Positions 15,495 through 25,023 of a stretch of 44,397 nucleotides of DNA are shown piece after piece (positions within the stretch are counted from its first letter, which is position 1; each line of letters begins with the position of its first letter). The stretch spans positions 1-44,397 of the forward strand of contig CAZMOE010000019.1 of NCBI GenBank assembly GCA_964567855.1, written 5' to 3'. Made by a program: the position numbers and the translations under genes. The DNA is from Liminaster sp964567855 (GTDB lineage Bacteria; Bacteroidota; Bacteroidia; Bacteroidales; UBA3663). Below the pieces are notes generated by a model. That model did not search any database. It was not told where the DNA came from and worked only from the letters and a program-made list of their open reading frames with translations.

Positions 15495-17474
15495 ATGAAA
15501 AGAATGATTTTGGCATTCGGCATGTTCTTAGCGGCGCTTTCCGTTTCCGTTCGGGCGCAAAATACGGCCTCGGGAGGCGCTTCCGGAGCCACGGAAGTGG
15601 AAGACGATCCTTGTATAGATATTTCCGACGACCGTTTCGGGTGGACACTCGATCCTTATACCGGTGCGCAGCGCCCCGCCTTTCCCGATACCTCCTATCT
15701 TAATTATAACTCCGTCGATGTGATGGAGGCCAAGTCGCTTTGTCTCAACTATACAGGCAATTTGTGGGCCCCGCACCAGTCCGATCAGTATTTCCTGCGG
15801 CCGTTGCCCTCCGACTTCTTTTTTGTCGATGCTTACGATTTGTTTGCCGCCTCTCCCGACCGGCAGATTTATTACAACACGCGCATTCCTTTCACCGTCG
15901 CCAGTTATCTGACCTCCGGCAGCAATTTGCAGAGCAACGATCATTTCATGCTCGACTTTGCCGGCAATTTTTCTTCCCGCGTAGGTTTGGGCACCTCTCT
16001 CAACTATGTTTACGCGCGCGGGGAATATCAGTCGCAGGGGACCAAGCCGCTCAAGTGGCTTTCCTATCTGTATTATACCGGCGAGCGTTACAAAGCCTAT
16101 CTCTCTACCAATATCTCTTATTACGGCAACCAGGAAAACGGAGGCATCACCGACCGGGACTATGTTCTGCGGCCGGAACGGTTCAACAGCAATTTTACCG
16201 ATCCGACCAATATGCCGACCAATCTGATCGACACCTGGAACAGTACCGACCATCACAATGTCCATTTTGCCCACACCTATGATCTCGGTTTTAACCGGAC
16301 CGTGTGGGATGAGGATTCCGTCGGGCAGGAAACCTTTGTTCCGGTCAGTACGATCTTCCACACGCTTGATTTGAACAGCTATGAGCGGAAATTCAGGATG
16401 GACAAAGGGGCAGAGGATGCGGAGACGCCGTTTTTCGAACATAATTATATCAATGATAAGACCACGGCCGACACGATGGGGTATAGAAGTTTCACCACCC
16501 ACCTCGGTCTGCGTCTGAACGAGGGCTTCAACAAGTGGTCGCAGTTCGGGCTGGCCGCCTTTATCGGCTACGAATACCAGCGATACACCAATCTGCAGGA
16601 TACGCTCGACCTTCGTTACATCTCTAAAGAGCATACCTCTCACAATTTCTGGCTGGGCGGGCAGATCAGCCGTCATCTCACTTCTGCGCTGACGTTCGAC
16701 GTTACGGCCCGCACCTGTCTCTCCGGTGATAAAGTCGGCGATGTGGCTGTCGACGGTACCATACAGACTGTAATTCCTTTCGGTCGGCGCGACAGTCTCG
16801 TCGTTACGGCCGGCGGTTTCTTCCGCAACAGTCGGGTCAGCTATTTCATGGATCATTTTTTCAGCAACCATTTCCGTTGGAACAATGATTTCGACCGCGA
16901 GCAGCGTTTGCGGCTGCAGGGTGCCGTCAGCTATCCCCGTAGCGGTACCATGCTCAGTGTCGGCATCGAGCACGTCAACGATTTTCATTACTTCAACGAT
17001 AAGGGATTGCCTGTCCAGTATGACCGGCAGCTTGATATCTTTAGTCTCGAGGCCCGGCAGTCGCTGCGGGCGGGGATCCTTTATTGGGACAACTCCCTTC
17101 TTTTCCAGACCACGACGGATGACCGGGTGCTCTCCCTGCCCAAGTTTTCGGCGCGTTCCGATCTCTCCATCCGCTTCCGTATCGCCCACGCCTTGCAGAC
17201 CCAGCTGGGAGTCAGCGCCTATTACCACACCCTTTATTTCGCCCCCGATTATCAGCCGGCCACCCAACAGTTTTGCGCGCAGCATGAAATCCAGTGTGGA
17301 AATTTCCCGCTTTTCAACGCTTACGTCAACTGTTATCTGAAAAAGATCCGCTTTTTCTTTATGATGTATAACATGCTGGACGGGGCCATTACCAACGATT
17401 CATTCATCGGCCCCTATTATCCGACCATGCCCCGCCGCTTCGAATGGGGCGTCAGCATCGATTTCCAGAACTAA
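15495..17474 (+). CDS. Putative outer-membrane porin (Porin_10-like)
   Basis: A 659-residue predicted outer-membrane beta-barrel. The signal peptide MKRMILAFGMFLAALSVSVRA is followed by Gln22. The rest alternates polar and aromatic residues in strand-like stretches, rich in Tyr, Phe and Asn, and ends in FEWGVSIDFQN, with an aromatic residue near the C-terminus as barrel proteins have. There is no TonB box or plug domain, so it is not a TonB-dependent receptor. It resembles the Bacteroidales 'putative porin' family. The start at 15495 gives a clean signal peptide; the upstream in-frame start at 15447 would include the promoter. The helicase gene follows after 20 bases and may share the transcript. 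Confidence 0.85.
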   Translation: MKRMILAFGMFLAALSVSVRAQNTASGGASGATEVEDDPCIDISDDRFGWTLDPYTGAQRPAFPDTSYLNYNSVDVMEAKSLCLNYTGNLWAPHQSDQYFLRPLPSDFFFVDAYDLFAASPDRQIYYNTRIPFTVASYLTSGSNLQSNDHFMLDFAGNFSSRVGLGTSLNYVYARGEYQSQGTKPLKWLSYLYYTGERYKAYLSTNISYYGNQENGGITDRDYVLRPERFNSNFTDPTNMPTNLIDTWNSTDHHNVHFAHTYDLGFNRTVWDEDSVGQETFVPVSTIFHTLDLNSYERKFRMDKGAEDAETPFFEHNYINDKTTADTMGYRSFTTHLGLRLNEGFNKWSQFGLAAFIGYEYQRYTNLQDTLDLRYISKEHTSHNFWLGGQISRHLTSALTFDVTARTCLSGDKVGDVAVDGTIQTVIPFGRRDSLVVTAGGFFRNSRVSYFMDHFFSNHFRWNNDFDREQRLRLQGAVSYPRSGTMLSVGIEHVNDFHYFNDKGLPVQYDRQLDIFSLEARQSLRAGILYWDNSLLFQTTTDDRVLSLPKFSARSDLSIRFRIAHALQTQLGVSAYYHTLYFAPDYQPATQQFCAQHEIQCGNFPLFNAYVNCYLKKIRFFFMMYNMLDGAITNDSFIGPYYPTMPRRFEWGVSIDFQN

Positions 17475-17494
17475 ATTCTTGTGGCACCTACGAT

Positions 17495-19468
17495 ATGCTA
17501 CGACCGTTGAAACAGCAGGAGGCTCTGCTCGCCCTCGAATACGAGCATGAGAAGAAAGAATATGAGGAGCTATGCCGCCAGACAGGGATTCGGCGGCGCA
17601 TCCGGCAGGGAAAATGCCGTTTCCCGTTGCGGGTCGGCCGTACCTATTATAATGCTCTTGACCAGCTTGTCGTCGAGGTCATGGCTCCCGATACCGCCGA
17701 GGCGGAAAATCCCGATGGGGAATTCCGCCCGGATAAAGAGGCGGAGCATGAATTTGAACCGGGGCGCCCTGTGGTTTTCTTTCACGCCTCTTCTCCCGAC
17801 GGGGATACCGATGTTCCGCAATTTTTACCATATACCTGCCAGGTAAGCCGGGTCGAGGAAAACCGTTTGCAGATCACGATTCCCGGTACAGCCGCCGCCG
17901 AAGTGCTGCGCGACCATGCTTCGCGCGGAGTGCTGGGAATCCAGAAGGCGTTCGACGCAACCTCCTTCCGGGTGATGCGCGACGCTTTGCGCCGGTTGCA
18001 GGAGACCGAAGGCCGGAAGCTGATTCATCTGCGGAATGTCCTGACCGGAAACGAGAAACCGGCTTTCCGTGTCGGTCAGCCGGTTCGCTTTCCCTGGCTG
18101 AATGCCTCTCAGGAAGCCGCGGTGCAAAAAGTGCTTGCTGCCCGGGAGGTAGCGATTGTCCATGGTCCTCCGGGCACAGGCAAGACCACCACATTGGTTG
18201 AGGCCATCGGCGAGACCTTACGTCGGGAGGCGCAGGTGCTGGTCTGCGCCCAGAGCAATGCCGCTGTCGACTGGATCAGCGAACAGCTGATGGCGCGCGG
18301 TGTTCCTGTGCTGCGTGTCGGCAATCCGATGCGCGTCAGCGATGCTTTGCTATCCGCTACCTACGAGCGCCGCTACGAGGCCCATCCCGATTATGCCGAA
18401 CTCTGGAGCATCCGCAAGGAGTTGCGTCTTTTGCTCGCTCTCTCCCGCAAATCGCTTTCCGCCACCGAACACCGCAGTCGTGAAAACCGCATCGACAAAT
18501 TACGCTCCCGTGCCAATGAACTGGAAATCCGTATCCGCGAAGAGCTTTTCGCTTCGGCCCGTGTCGTAGCCTGTACGCTTATCGGCACCGCCTCGCGTGT
18601 GCTCGAACGTCGCCATTTTTCCACACTTTTCATCGACGAGGCGGCCCAGGCTTTCGAGGCGGCCTGCTGGGCCGCCGTTCTCAAGGCCGATCGTGTCATC
18701 TTTGCCGGTGATCATAAGCAGCTGCCGCCCACCATCAAATGCCGTGAGGCGGAAAGGGCCGGGCTGGGATGTACGCTTATGGAAAAGGTGGCACGCAGTT
18801 TTCCGGAGTGTGTGCAGTTGCTCACCGTCCAGTACCGGATGCACGAAGACATCATGGCCTTCTCCAGCCGCTGGTTTTACGGCGGCCGTTTGCAGGCGGC
18901 TCCGGAAATCGCGCACCGCACGGTGCTGCCTCTTGAATATCCGCTGGTCTGGATGGATACTTCGGCGCTCGGTTTCGAGGAGGAGGAAAACAGTTACACC
19001 CAGAGCCGTCTCAATACGGCCGAGGCCCGGCTGTTAGTTCAGACTTTATGCCGTTATGTGCAGCGGGCGGGTACCGATCGATTGCTGGAGGCCCGCACCG
19101 ACTTCGGGATCATTTCTCCCTATAAATCGCAGGTGCATCTGTTGCGCCGGCTTGTCAGGGCCTCAGGGCTGTTGAAACCGTTGCGCAAGTTTATATCCAT
19201 CGATACGGTCGACGGTTTTCAGGGACAGGAGCGGGATGTTATTTTTATCAGTATGGTGCGTGGCAATGATGAGGGACGCATCGGCTTCCTGAACGATTTA
19301 CGCCGTATGAATGTCGCTATCACCCGTGCGCGGATGAAGCTGGTGGTGTTCGGCGATGCCGCCACTCTGTCGCATACCGAGTTCTATCGCCGGCTTGTCG
19401 CGCATGTCACCGAATGCGGGAAACTGGTATCTTTGCAGCCGGAGGCGGAAGATGCGGCCGGGCTTTGA
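17495..19468 (+). CDS. SF1 helicase, IGHMBP2/Upf1-like
   Basis: An AAA-type nucleic-acid helicase of superfamily 1B. Motifs in order: Walker A GPPGTGKTTT (about residue 225), CAQSNAAVD, Walker B/DEAA box (FIDEAAQAFE), GDHKQLPPT, QYRMHEDIM, the DTVDGFQGQERD motif V and MNVAITRAR (motif VI). The N-terminal third is an OB-like region typical of this helicase group. I place the start at 17495 (MLRPLKQQ); the longer frame from 17444 would overlap the end of the porin gene. Length is 657 residues. It is a cytosolic protein, and the substrate (DNA or RNA) cannot be decided here. Confidence 0.9.
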   Translation: MLRPLKQQEALLALEYEHEKKEYEELCRQTGIRRRIRQGKCRFPLRVGRTYYNALDQLVVEVMAPDTAEAENPDGEFRPDKEAEHEFEPGRPVVFFHASSPDGDTDVPQFLPYTCQVSRVEENRLQITIPGTAAAEVLRDHASRGVLGIQKAFDATSFRVMRDALRRLQETEGRKLIHLRNVLTGNEKPAFRVGQPVRFPWLNASQEAAVQKVLAAREVAIVHGPPGTGKTTTLVEAIGETLRREAQVLVCAQSNAAVDWISEQLMARGVPVLRVGNPMRVSDALLSATYERRYEAHPDYAELWSIRKELRLLLALSRKSLSATEHRSRENRIDKLRSRANELEIRIREELFASARVVACTLIGTASRVLERRHFSTLFIDEAAQAFEAACWAAVLKADRVIFAGDHKQLPPTIKCREAERAGLGCTLMEKVARSFPECVQLLTVQYRMHEDIMAFSSRWFYGGRLQAAPEIAHRTVLPLEYPLVWMDTSALGFEEEENSYTQSRLNTAEARLLVQTLCRYVQRAGTDRLLEARTDFGIISPYKSQVHLLRRLVRASGLLKPLRKFISIDTVDGFQGQERDVIFISMVRGNDEGRIGFLNDLRRMNVAITRARMKLVVFGDAATLSHTEFYRRLVAHVTECGKLVSLQPEAEDAAGL

Positions 19469-19925
19469 CCACCTTGCTTTGTTGTGCCGCTTCCCGTCCT
19501 GCTGCCGGAATCATAAACCTGCTTGTTGCCCCTTGCTTTGCCGCCGGGGGCATTATCGTTTTTCGCAGGGATGTCTGCCGCGGAGAATATATCGCCTCAT
19601 TCTTTATATTAGGGCGTTTCCGGGTAGCGCCGGCGGCCGTTCTGGCGTGAAAGCGGGTGTCTCCCTCGATGTCGGGAATCCGTACCGTTCCGCAGTTTCT
19701 TCTTATGTCAGGCGGGGAGCTTCCGGCCGGCCGGAAAAAAATATTGTATAGAGGCAATGCGATAGTTGATATTTATGCAATTCGAATGCAGTATTGCTTA
19801 TGCCAAGTGACAAAAGTATGGAAATTCCGTCTTAGAAATGGCAAAAAGAGATATTAAATAGCGTTTTTTGTACAAAAACAATGACAAATGTGCTAAATAT
19901 TGATGGAAATATAGAAAATATGTAT
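19469..19925. other. Intergenic region between the helicase gene and susC
   Basis: No convincing gene. The first 270 bases are GC-rich with overlapping open frames on both strands of basic, low-quality composition. They contain a 16-bp perfect palindrome, TTCCGGCCGGCCGGAA at 19721-19736, followed by A's. From about 19740 the sequence turns AT-rich towards the susC promoter. A consensus -7 (TACTTTTG) on the minus strand at 19811-19818 has no good gene to serve. Confidence 0.5.
19865..19878. repeat. 14-bp palindrome upstream of susC
   Basis: TTTTTGTACAAAAA is a perfect palindrome 48 bases upstream of the -7 element of the susC promoter, a position suited to an activator or repressor. It may equally be an AT-rich coincidence. 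Confidence 0.35.
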
Positions 19926-19933
19926 TACCTTTG
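19926..19933 (+). promoter_or_regulatory. -7 element of the susCD operon
   Basis: TACCTTTG matches TAnnTTTG. The only upstream candidate for -33 is a TTG at 19900-19902 with a 23-base spacing, so the promoter may need an activator. The susC ATG follows at 19981, giving a leader of about 40 bases. Confidence 0.6.
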
Positions 19934-19980
19934 CCGACAGTTATGTATTATTTCCGCTTATTAGAGTAAAGCTAAATTAA

Positions 19981-22900
19981 ATGAAAAAGTTACTGTGTCT
20001 TGTATGCTTAGGCTTACTATGCTGTGTGCTGCCCGTTGCGGCGCAGAACAAGAAAGTGGCCTCGGGCGTAATCATCTCGGCAGAAGACAACGAGCCAATC
20101 ATTGGCGCTGCCGTGATTGTGAAGGGCCGTCCAGGGGTAGGTACGGCCACAGATTATGACGGACGTTTCCGTCTTGAGGTCGCTAACGACGTTACCGTGC
20201 TTGAGGTTAGCTACATCGGTATGATTTCTCAAGATATCCCCGTTAAACAAAACCAGAAAATTACTCTCCGTTCCTCTTCTACGGAGTTGCAGAATGTCGA
20301 AGTCGTATCCACCGGTATCGGTCAGCAGGACAAGCGTCTCTTCACCGGTGCTTCTCAAAAGATCGAGGCTGCCGAAATTCAGCTTTCGGGTACTGCCGAC
20401 GTCAGCCGCTCGCTGGAAGGACGTGTCACCGGTGTGCAGGTAACCAACGTTTCCGGTACTTTCGGCGCCGCTCCTAAGATCCGCGTGCGCGGTGCTACTT
20501 CTATTTATGGTAACTCCAAGCCTTTGTGGGTGATCGACGGTGTGATCTGGGAAGATAATGTCGACGTTACGGCCGACGAACTCTCCTCCGGTGATGCCAA
20601 GACCCTTATCTCTTCTGCCGTAGCCGGTTTGAACTCTGACGATATCGAGTCATTCACCGTGTTGAAAGACGGTTCCGCTACCTCTATTTATGGCGCGCGT
20701 GCCATGGCGGGTGTGATCGTTATCACCACCAAGCGCGGCCGTGCCGGTCACAGCTCCGTGAACTATATGGGTGAGTTTACCTATCGTCTCAAGCCCAGCT
20801 ACAGGAATTATAACATCATGAATTCTCAGGAAATCATGGGTGTATATAAGGATATGGAAGACAAGGGCTGGCTGCAGATCGACCACATGGTCAATGCCGA
20901 GAATACCGGTATTTATGGTCACATGTACGAGATGATCCGTCAGTATGACAAGACTTCCGGCCAGTTCGGCATGCCCAATACCCTGGCGGCCCGCAATGAA
21001 TACCTGCAGGCAGCCGAGTTCCGCAACACGGACTGGTTCGATCTCCTCTTCAATAACACTGTGATGCAGAATCATTCTGTCAGCATTTCCGGTGGTACGG
21101 AGAAGTCGCAGTCCTATTTCTCCATCTCCTTGATGGATGACCCGGGATGGTACAAGCAGAGCGATGTGCGCCGTTATACTTTCAACGGTAACACCTCCTA
21201 TGAAATCCTGAAGAACCTCAATGTCCGTTTTGCCGCCAACGGCAGCCACCGTAAGCAGCATTCACCCGGTTCGCTCGACCAGTCGACCGACGTCGTGACC
21301 GGCGAAGTGAAGCGTGACTTCGATATCAACCCGTTCAGCTTCTGTCTGAATACTTCGCGCTGTCTCGATCCGAATTTTAATTATACGCGCTTTTATACGG
21401 ACTTCAATATCTTCGACGAATTGAAGCACAACTACAACGAGTTCGAAGTGGATGATATCATGTTCCGTGGCGAATTGTCCTGGAAGCCCATCCGTTCTGT
21501 AGAGGTCAACGGTATGCTTTCTTCCCGTTTCCAGCACACGAAGCTGGTGCATAACGTAATGGATAATTCCAACCAGGCCAATGCCTACCGTGCCGGTACC
21601 GATGAGTCGGGGGATCCTAACTCAACGGTGCGCGACAACAATAGCTTGTTGTACAAAGATCCGGACAATTCGTTGGCCATTCCCGAGTCAGTATTGCCCG
21701 AAGGCGGTATCATGTATCAGACCGACTATAACATGCGTTCCAACGACTACCGCATTACGGCTACCTACCGCGATGTTTATAACGATGACCACATTGTCAA
21801 TTTTATGGGTGGTGCCGAGTTGACGACAGTCAAGCGTACCACGACCAAGTGGACAGGCTGGGGATACCAGTATAACAACGGCGGCATCGTTCATACGCCT
21901 TATCTGTGGCTCAAGCAGGGTAATGAGGAAAACACCAACTACTTCAGCGATGAGTTCACCCGCACCAATACGCTCGCTTTCTACGGTATGGGAACCTATT
22001 CCTACCGGAGCATATATACCTTCAACGGTACGCTTCGCTACGAAGGCACCAACCGCTTGGGCAAGGCCCGCAGTTCTCGCTGGTTGCCGACATGGAACCT
22101 CTCCGGTGCATACAATCCGTACCTCCAGGACTGGTTCGATCCGCTGAAAGATGCACTGTCGCAGTTCAATCTGCGCGCTTCTTACTCGCTGACTGCCGAC
22201 ACAGGACCGGCCTGGGTGACCAACGCGCGTGCCATCTTCTTGCCGCAGACCGTCTGGCGGCCCACCATTTCCGCTTCCGAGTCACAGATTTATATCTCCG
22301 ACCTGGCCAATAGCGAGTTGACCTATGAGAAAAAGCATGAGCTGAATATCGGTGCCGACTTCGGCTTCCTGAATAACCGTATCGCTTTCGTGACAGACGT
22401 TTACTGGCGTAATGGTTTCGACCTCATCGGTAAGGCCTATACCCAGGGTGCCGGTGGTCAGATCTCCAAATATGCCAATGTGGCCGACATGAAGACAAGA
22501 GGTTTTGAAATCGCCCTTTCTACCGTCAATATCAAAAAGACGAACTTCTCTTGGATGACCGATTTCAACTACTCTTATAATAAGACCAAGATCACCAACC
22601 TGAAGACCAGCAGCCAGGCTGTTCAGCTCGTTACCAATGCGGGTTATGCCATCCAGGGCTATCCGGTACGTTCTATCTTCAGCTACCGTTTCGCCGGCCT
22701 GACCGATGAAGGTCTTCCGCAGGTTATCAATGAAAATAACGAGGTGACGATGGGTGACGTCAATTTCCAGGAAACCGAAAACCTGGATAAGTTCCTGAAA
22801 TTCGAGGGTCCTTCCGATCCTACCTATTACGGCTCTTTGAGCAATACGTTCAAATATAAGGATTGGACCTTTGATGTTTATATCACCTATTCCGGTGGAA

Positions 22901-23340
22901 ACGTTGTCCGTCTTGATCCTATATTCAGCTATGCTTATTCGGACCTCTCCTCTTTGCCGCGTGAGTTTAAAAACCGCTGGATGGTGGCCGGTGACGAGCT
23001 GAAGACTGACATCCCCGCTATCGCTTCCCGCAATGCGGTTGACAAATACGGCTCTACAGAGATAAAAACGGCCTACAATGCCTACAATTATTCTACGGCA
23101 CGTATTGCCCACGGCGATTTCGTTCGTCTGAAAGAGGTGGCTCTCTCTTATAGCGTACCTGCAAGCATCGTAGAGAAGTGGAAAATAAACAATCTGTCGG
23201 TGAAGTTGGCCGCAACGAACCTCTGCCTGTTGTATGCAGACAAGAAACTGAACGGACAGGATCCGGAATTTTTCAATACGGGAGGTGTAGCTTCGCCATT
23301 GTCCAAACAATTTACCATGACACTCCGTCTTGGCTTCTAA
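19981..23340 (+). CDS. SusC/RagA-type TonB-dependent outer-membrane transporter
   Basis: Imports a bound nutrient through the outer membrane using energy passed from TonB. The 1119-residue protein has a signal peptide ending VAA before Gln22, a carboxypeptidase-regulatory-like domain (about 28-100, ending SYIGM), a TonB-box-like region near VEVVSTGIG, and a plug with VRGATSIYGNSKPLWVIDG and LKDGSATSIYGARAMAGVI, followed by the barrel that ends in TMTLRLGF. No extra N-terminal signalling domain is present, so it is not of the FecA-like type that talks to an anti-sigma factor. It is the first gene of a tight operon with the SusD gene 21 bases on. The substrate is not evident; the neighbouring protease-like lipoprotein and GH105 point different ways. 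Confidence 0.95.
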   Translation: MKKLLCLVCLGLLCCVLPVAAQNKKVASGVIISAEDNEPIIGAAVIVKGRPGVGTATDYDGRFRLEVANDVTVLEVSYIGMISQDIPVKQNQKITLRSSSTELQNVEVVSTGIGQQDKRLFTGASQKIEAAEIQLSGTADVSRSLEGRVTGVQVTNVSGTFGAAPKIRVRGATSIYGNSKPLWVIDGVIWEDNVDVTADELSSGDAKTLISSAVAGLNSDDIESFTVLKDGSATSIYGARAMAGVIVITTKRGRAGHSSVNYMGEFTYRLKPSYRNYNIMNSQEIMGVYKDMEDKGWLQIDHMVNAENTGIYGHMYEMIRQYDKTSGQFGMPNTLAARNEYLQAAEFRNTDWFDLLFNNTVMQNHSVSISGGTEKSQSYFSISLMDDPGWYKQSDVRRYTFNGNTSYEILKNLNVRFAANGSHRKQHSPGSLDQSTDVVTGEVKRDFDINPFSFCLNTSRCLDPNFNYTRFYTDFNIFDELKHNYNEFEVDDIMFRGELSWKPIRSVEVNGMLSSRFQHTKLVHNVMDNSNQANAYRAGTDESGDPNSTVRDNNSLLYKDPDNSLAIPESVLPEGGIMYQTDYNMRSNDYRITATYRDVYNDDHIVNFMGGAELTTVKRTTTKWTGWGYQYNNGGIVHTPYLWLKQGNEENTNYFSDEFTRTNTLAFYGMGTYSYRSIYTFNGTLRYEGTNRLGKARSSRWLPTWNLSGAYNPYLQDWFDPLKDALSQFNLRASYSLTADTGPAWVTNARAIFLPQTVWRPTISASESQIYISDLANSELTYEKKHELNIGADFGFLNNRIAFVTDVYWRNGFDLIGKAYTQGAGGQISKYANVADMKTRGFEIALSTVNIKKTNFSWMTDFNYSYNKTKITNLKTSSQAVQLVTNAGYAIQGYPVRSIFSYRFAGLTDEGLPQVINENNEVTMGDVNFQETENLDKFLKFEGPSDPTYYGSLSNTFKYKDWTFDVYITYSGGNVVRLDPIFSYAYSDLSSLPREFKNRWMVAGDELKTDIPAIASRNAVDKYGSTEIKTAYNAYNYSTARIAHGDFVRLKEVALSYSVPASIVEKWKINNLSVKLAATNLCLLYADKKLNGQDPEFFNTGGVASPLSKQFTMTLRLGF

Positions 23341-23361
23341 TCAGTAATCGATTTAACGCTT

Positions 23362-25002
23362 ATGAAATCTATATTATATAAAGGAATATTCGGCTTGGCC
23401 TTTGCCGGCGCTTTTATGACCTCTGCATGTAACGATTTGCTGGATGAGGCACCGGATAATCGTACGGAAATCAATGAGGTTGAAAAGGTGAAGATGCTCA
23501 TGACCTCTGCTTATCCCGTCCATAATCCGGCGGTGCTTTGCGAGTTGAGCGGCGATAATCTTTACGATAATAATGTGGTGGTTCCTGCCACACACCGTTC
23601 TTCCAATTATGATTTTCATGAAGAGGCCTACGCATGGGAAGACATTGTAACTTATTCGGCCGGTTCTCCTGATACCCCTTCCCAGATCTGGGAAACCTAT
23701 TACGCCGGTATCGCTGTTTGTAACCACGCTTTGGCCGCTATCGAGGACATAGAAAAGAGGAATCCCTCGTTGAAAGCAAAATTGGATCCCTATCGTGGGG
23801 AAGCATTGGTGACCCGTGCCTATTTGCACTTCGTTCTTGTTAATGTGTTCTCCAAGGCTTATCGTAATGACGAGTTAAGCAAGGCAGATCTCGGTATTCC
23901 TTATGTGACCGAGCGGGAAACTACCGTACAGGTGCACTATGAGCGTCTTTCCGTGGCCGAAGTTTATAGCCGCATCCAGCAGGACATCGAGGATGGTATC
24001 GACCTGATCGATGATTCTGCTTACGGAACCGTCGCCTATCATATGAACCGCCGTGCCGCCAACGCTTTCGCAGCCCGTTTCTACCTTTACAAGCGTAATT
24101 ATGAGAAGGTAATTTCCCATGCTGATAAGGTCTTGGGTTCGAATCCCGCTTCCGTACTCCGCAAATGGGGTACTATCAATCAGACTTCTCCTGAAACCGC
24201 GATGATCTGGTACTGCAATGAGAAGGAAGCCACCAACCTGTTGATGCAGGTGACCTATTCTTCGTTGTTACGTTTCTTCTATGCCGGTCGCTTTGCTGTC
24301 AATGCCAAGGGTAAGGATGTCGCTCTCAGTACGGGCGGCGGACCTTGCTGGGGTGGTTCTCTCCCGTGTTACAGTGGTAATATCTATTATTGGGGTAAGA
24401 CCGAATATGGCAGCTTCCTCTTCCGCATCTGGGAATTCTTCGAGTACACGGACAAAATTGCCGGTATCGGCTATGTACACACCGTGTTCATTCCTTTCTC
24501 GATGGAGGAAACATTGCTTTGTCGTGCCGAGGCCCGTCTTTTCCTCGACGATGAGGAAGGTTGTATCGAAGATCTTAATTTCTGGGCTGCATCCAAGCAG
24601 TGTACACAGACTTTGAGCCGTGCAAGCATCAACCGCTTCTATACGGCTTCCCGTGACGGTTATGTTTGCGAGCTCAACAACGAACTGATGGATCCTGAGT
24701 GGAAAATTTCGGTCGATCAGCGTCCCGTGGTGGATTGTATCCTGCATTTCCGTCGTATTGAAACGTTGTATGAAGGTCTCCGCTGGTTCGATATTAAGCG
24801 TTATGGTATTCCGGTAGCTCATTCCTGGAAGGGCCCGAACGAGGAAAACGCCCACACCGATACTCTCACATGGTTCGATTCCCGTCGTGCGCTTCAGATT
24901 CCTAATGACGTTATCGAAGCAGGCCTCCAGCCTAACGACCGTTTTAAACCCGATATGTCGAGCGGTTCCAGTGTGATTGCTCCTGCCAGCCGCGCCGAAT
25001 AA
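23362..25002 (+). CDS. SusD/RagB-type substrate-binding lipoprotein
   Basis: Surface lipoprotein that forms a lid over the SusC barrel and captures the substrate. Of 546 residues, the lipoprotein signal ends at Cys23 (TSACNDLLDE) with an acidic stretch after it. Family landmarks include the ETYYAGIAVCNHAL helix, YRGEALVTRAYLHFVLVNVF, MNRRAANAFAARFYLYKRNY, a TPR-like region, and near the C-terminus the FRRIETLYEGLRWFDIKRYG segment. Small and aromatic residues differ from glycan-binding SusD, so the ligand cannot be inferred. The start ATG at 23362 is 21 bases after susC. Confidence 0.95.
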   Translation: MKSILYKGIFGLAFAGAFMTSACNDLLDEAPDNRTEINEVEKVKMLMTSAYPVHNPAVLCELSGDNLYDNNVVVPATHRSSNYDFHEEAYAWEDIVTYSAGSPDTPSQIWETYYAGIAVCNHALAAIEDIEKRNPSLKAKLDPYRGEALVTRAYLHFVLVNVFSKAYRNDELSKADLGIPYVTERETTVQVHYERLSVAEVYSRIQQDIEDGIDLIDDSAYGTVAYHMNRRAANAFAARFYLYKRNYEKVISHADKVLGSNPASVLRKWGTINQTSPETAMIWYCNEKEATNLLMQVTYSSLLRFFYAGRFAVNAKGKDVALSTGGGPCWGGSLPCYSGNIYYWGKTEYGSFLFRIWEFFEYTDKIAGIGYVHTVFIPFSMEETLLCRAEARLFLDDEEGCIEDLNFWAASKQCTQTLSRASINRFYTASRDGYVCELNNELMDPEWKISVDQRPVVDCILHFRRIETLYEGLRWFDIKRYGIPVAHSWKGPNEENAHTDTLTWFDSRRALQIPNDVIEAGLQPNDRFKPDMSSGSSVIAPASRAE

Positions 25003-25023
25003 TCTTTTAATGCAGTTTTGATT

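Noticed and set aside
19407..19757. 116-codon minus-strand frame behind the helicase gene, with a consensus -7 element upstream at 19811-19818
   Set aside because: It begins with TTG, overlaps the helicase end, is rich in Arg/Pro/Ala as antisense frames of GC-rich genes are, and resembles no family.
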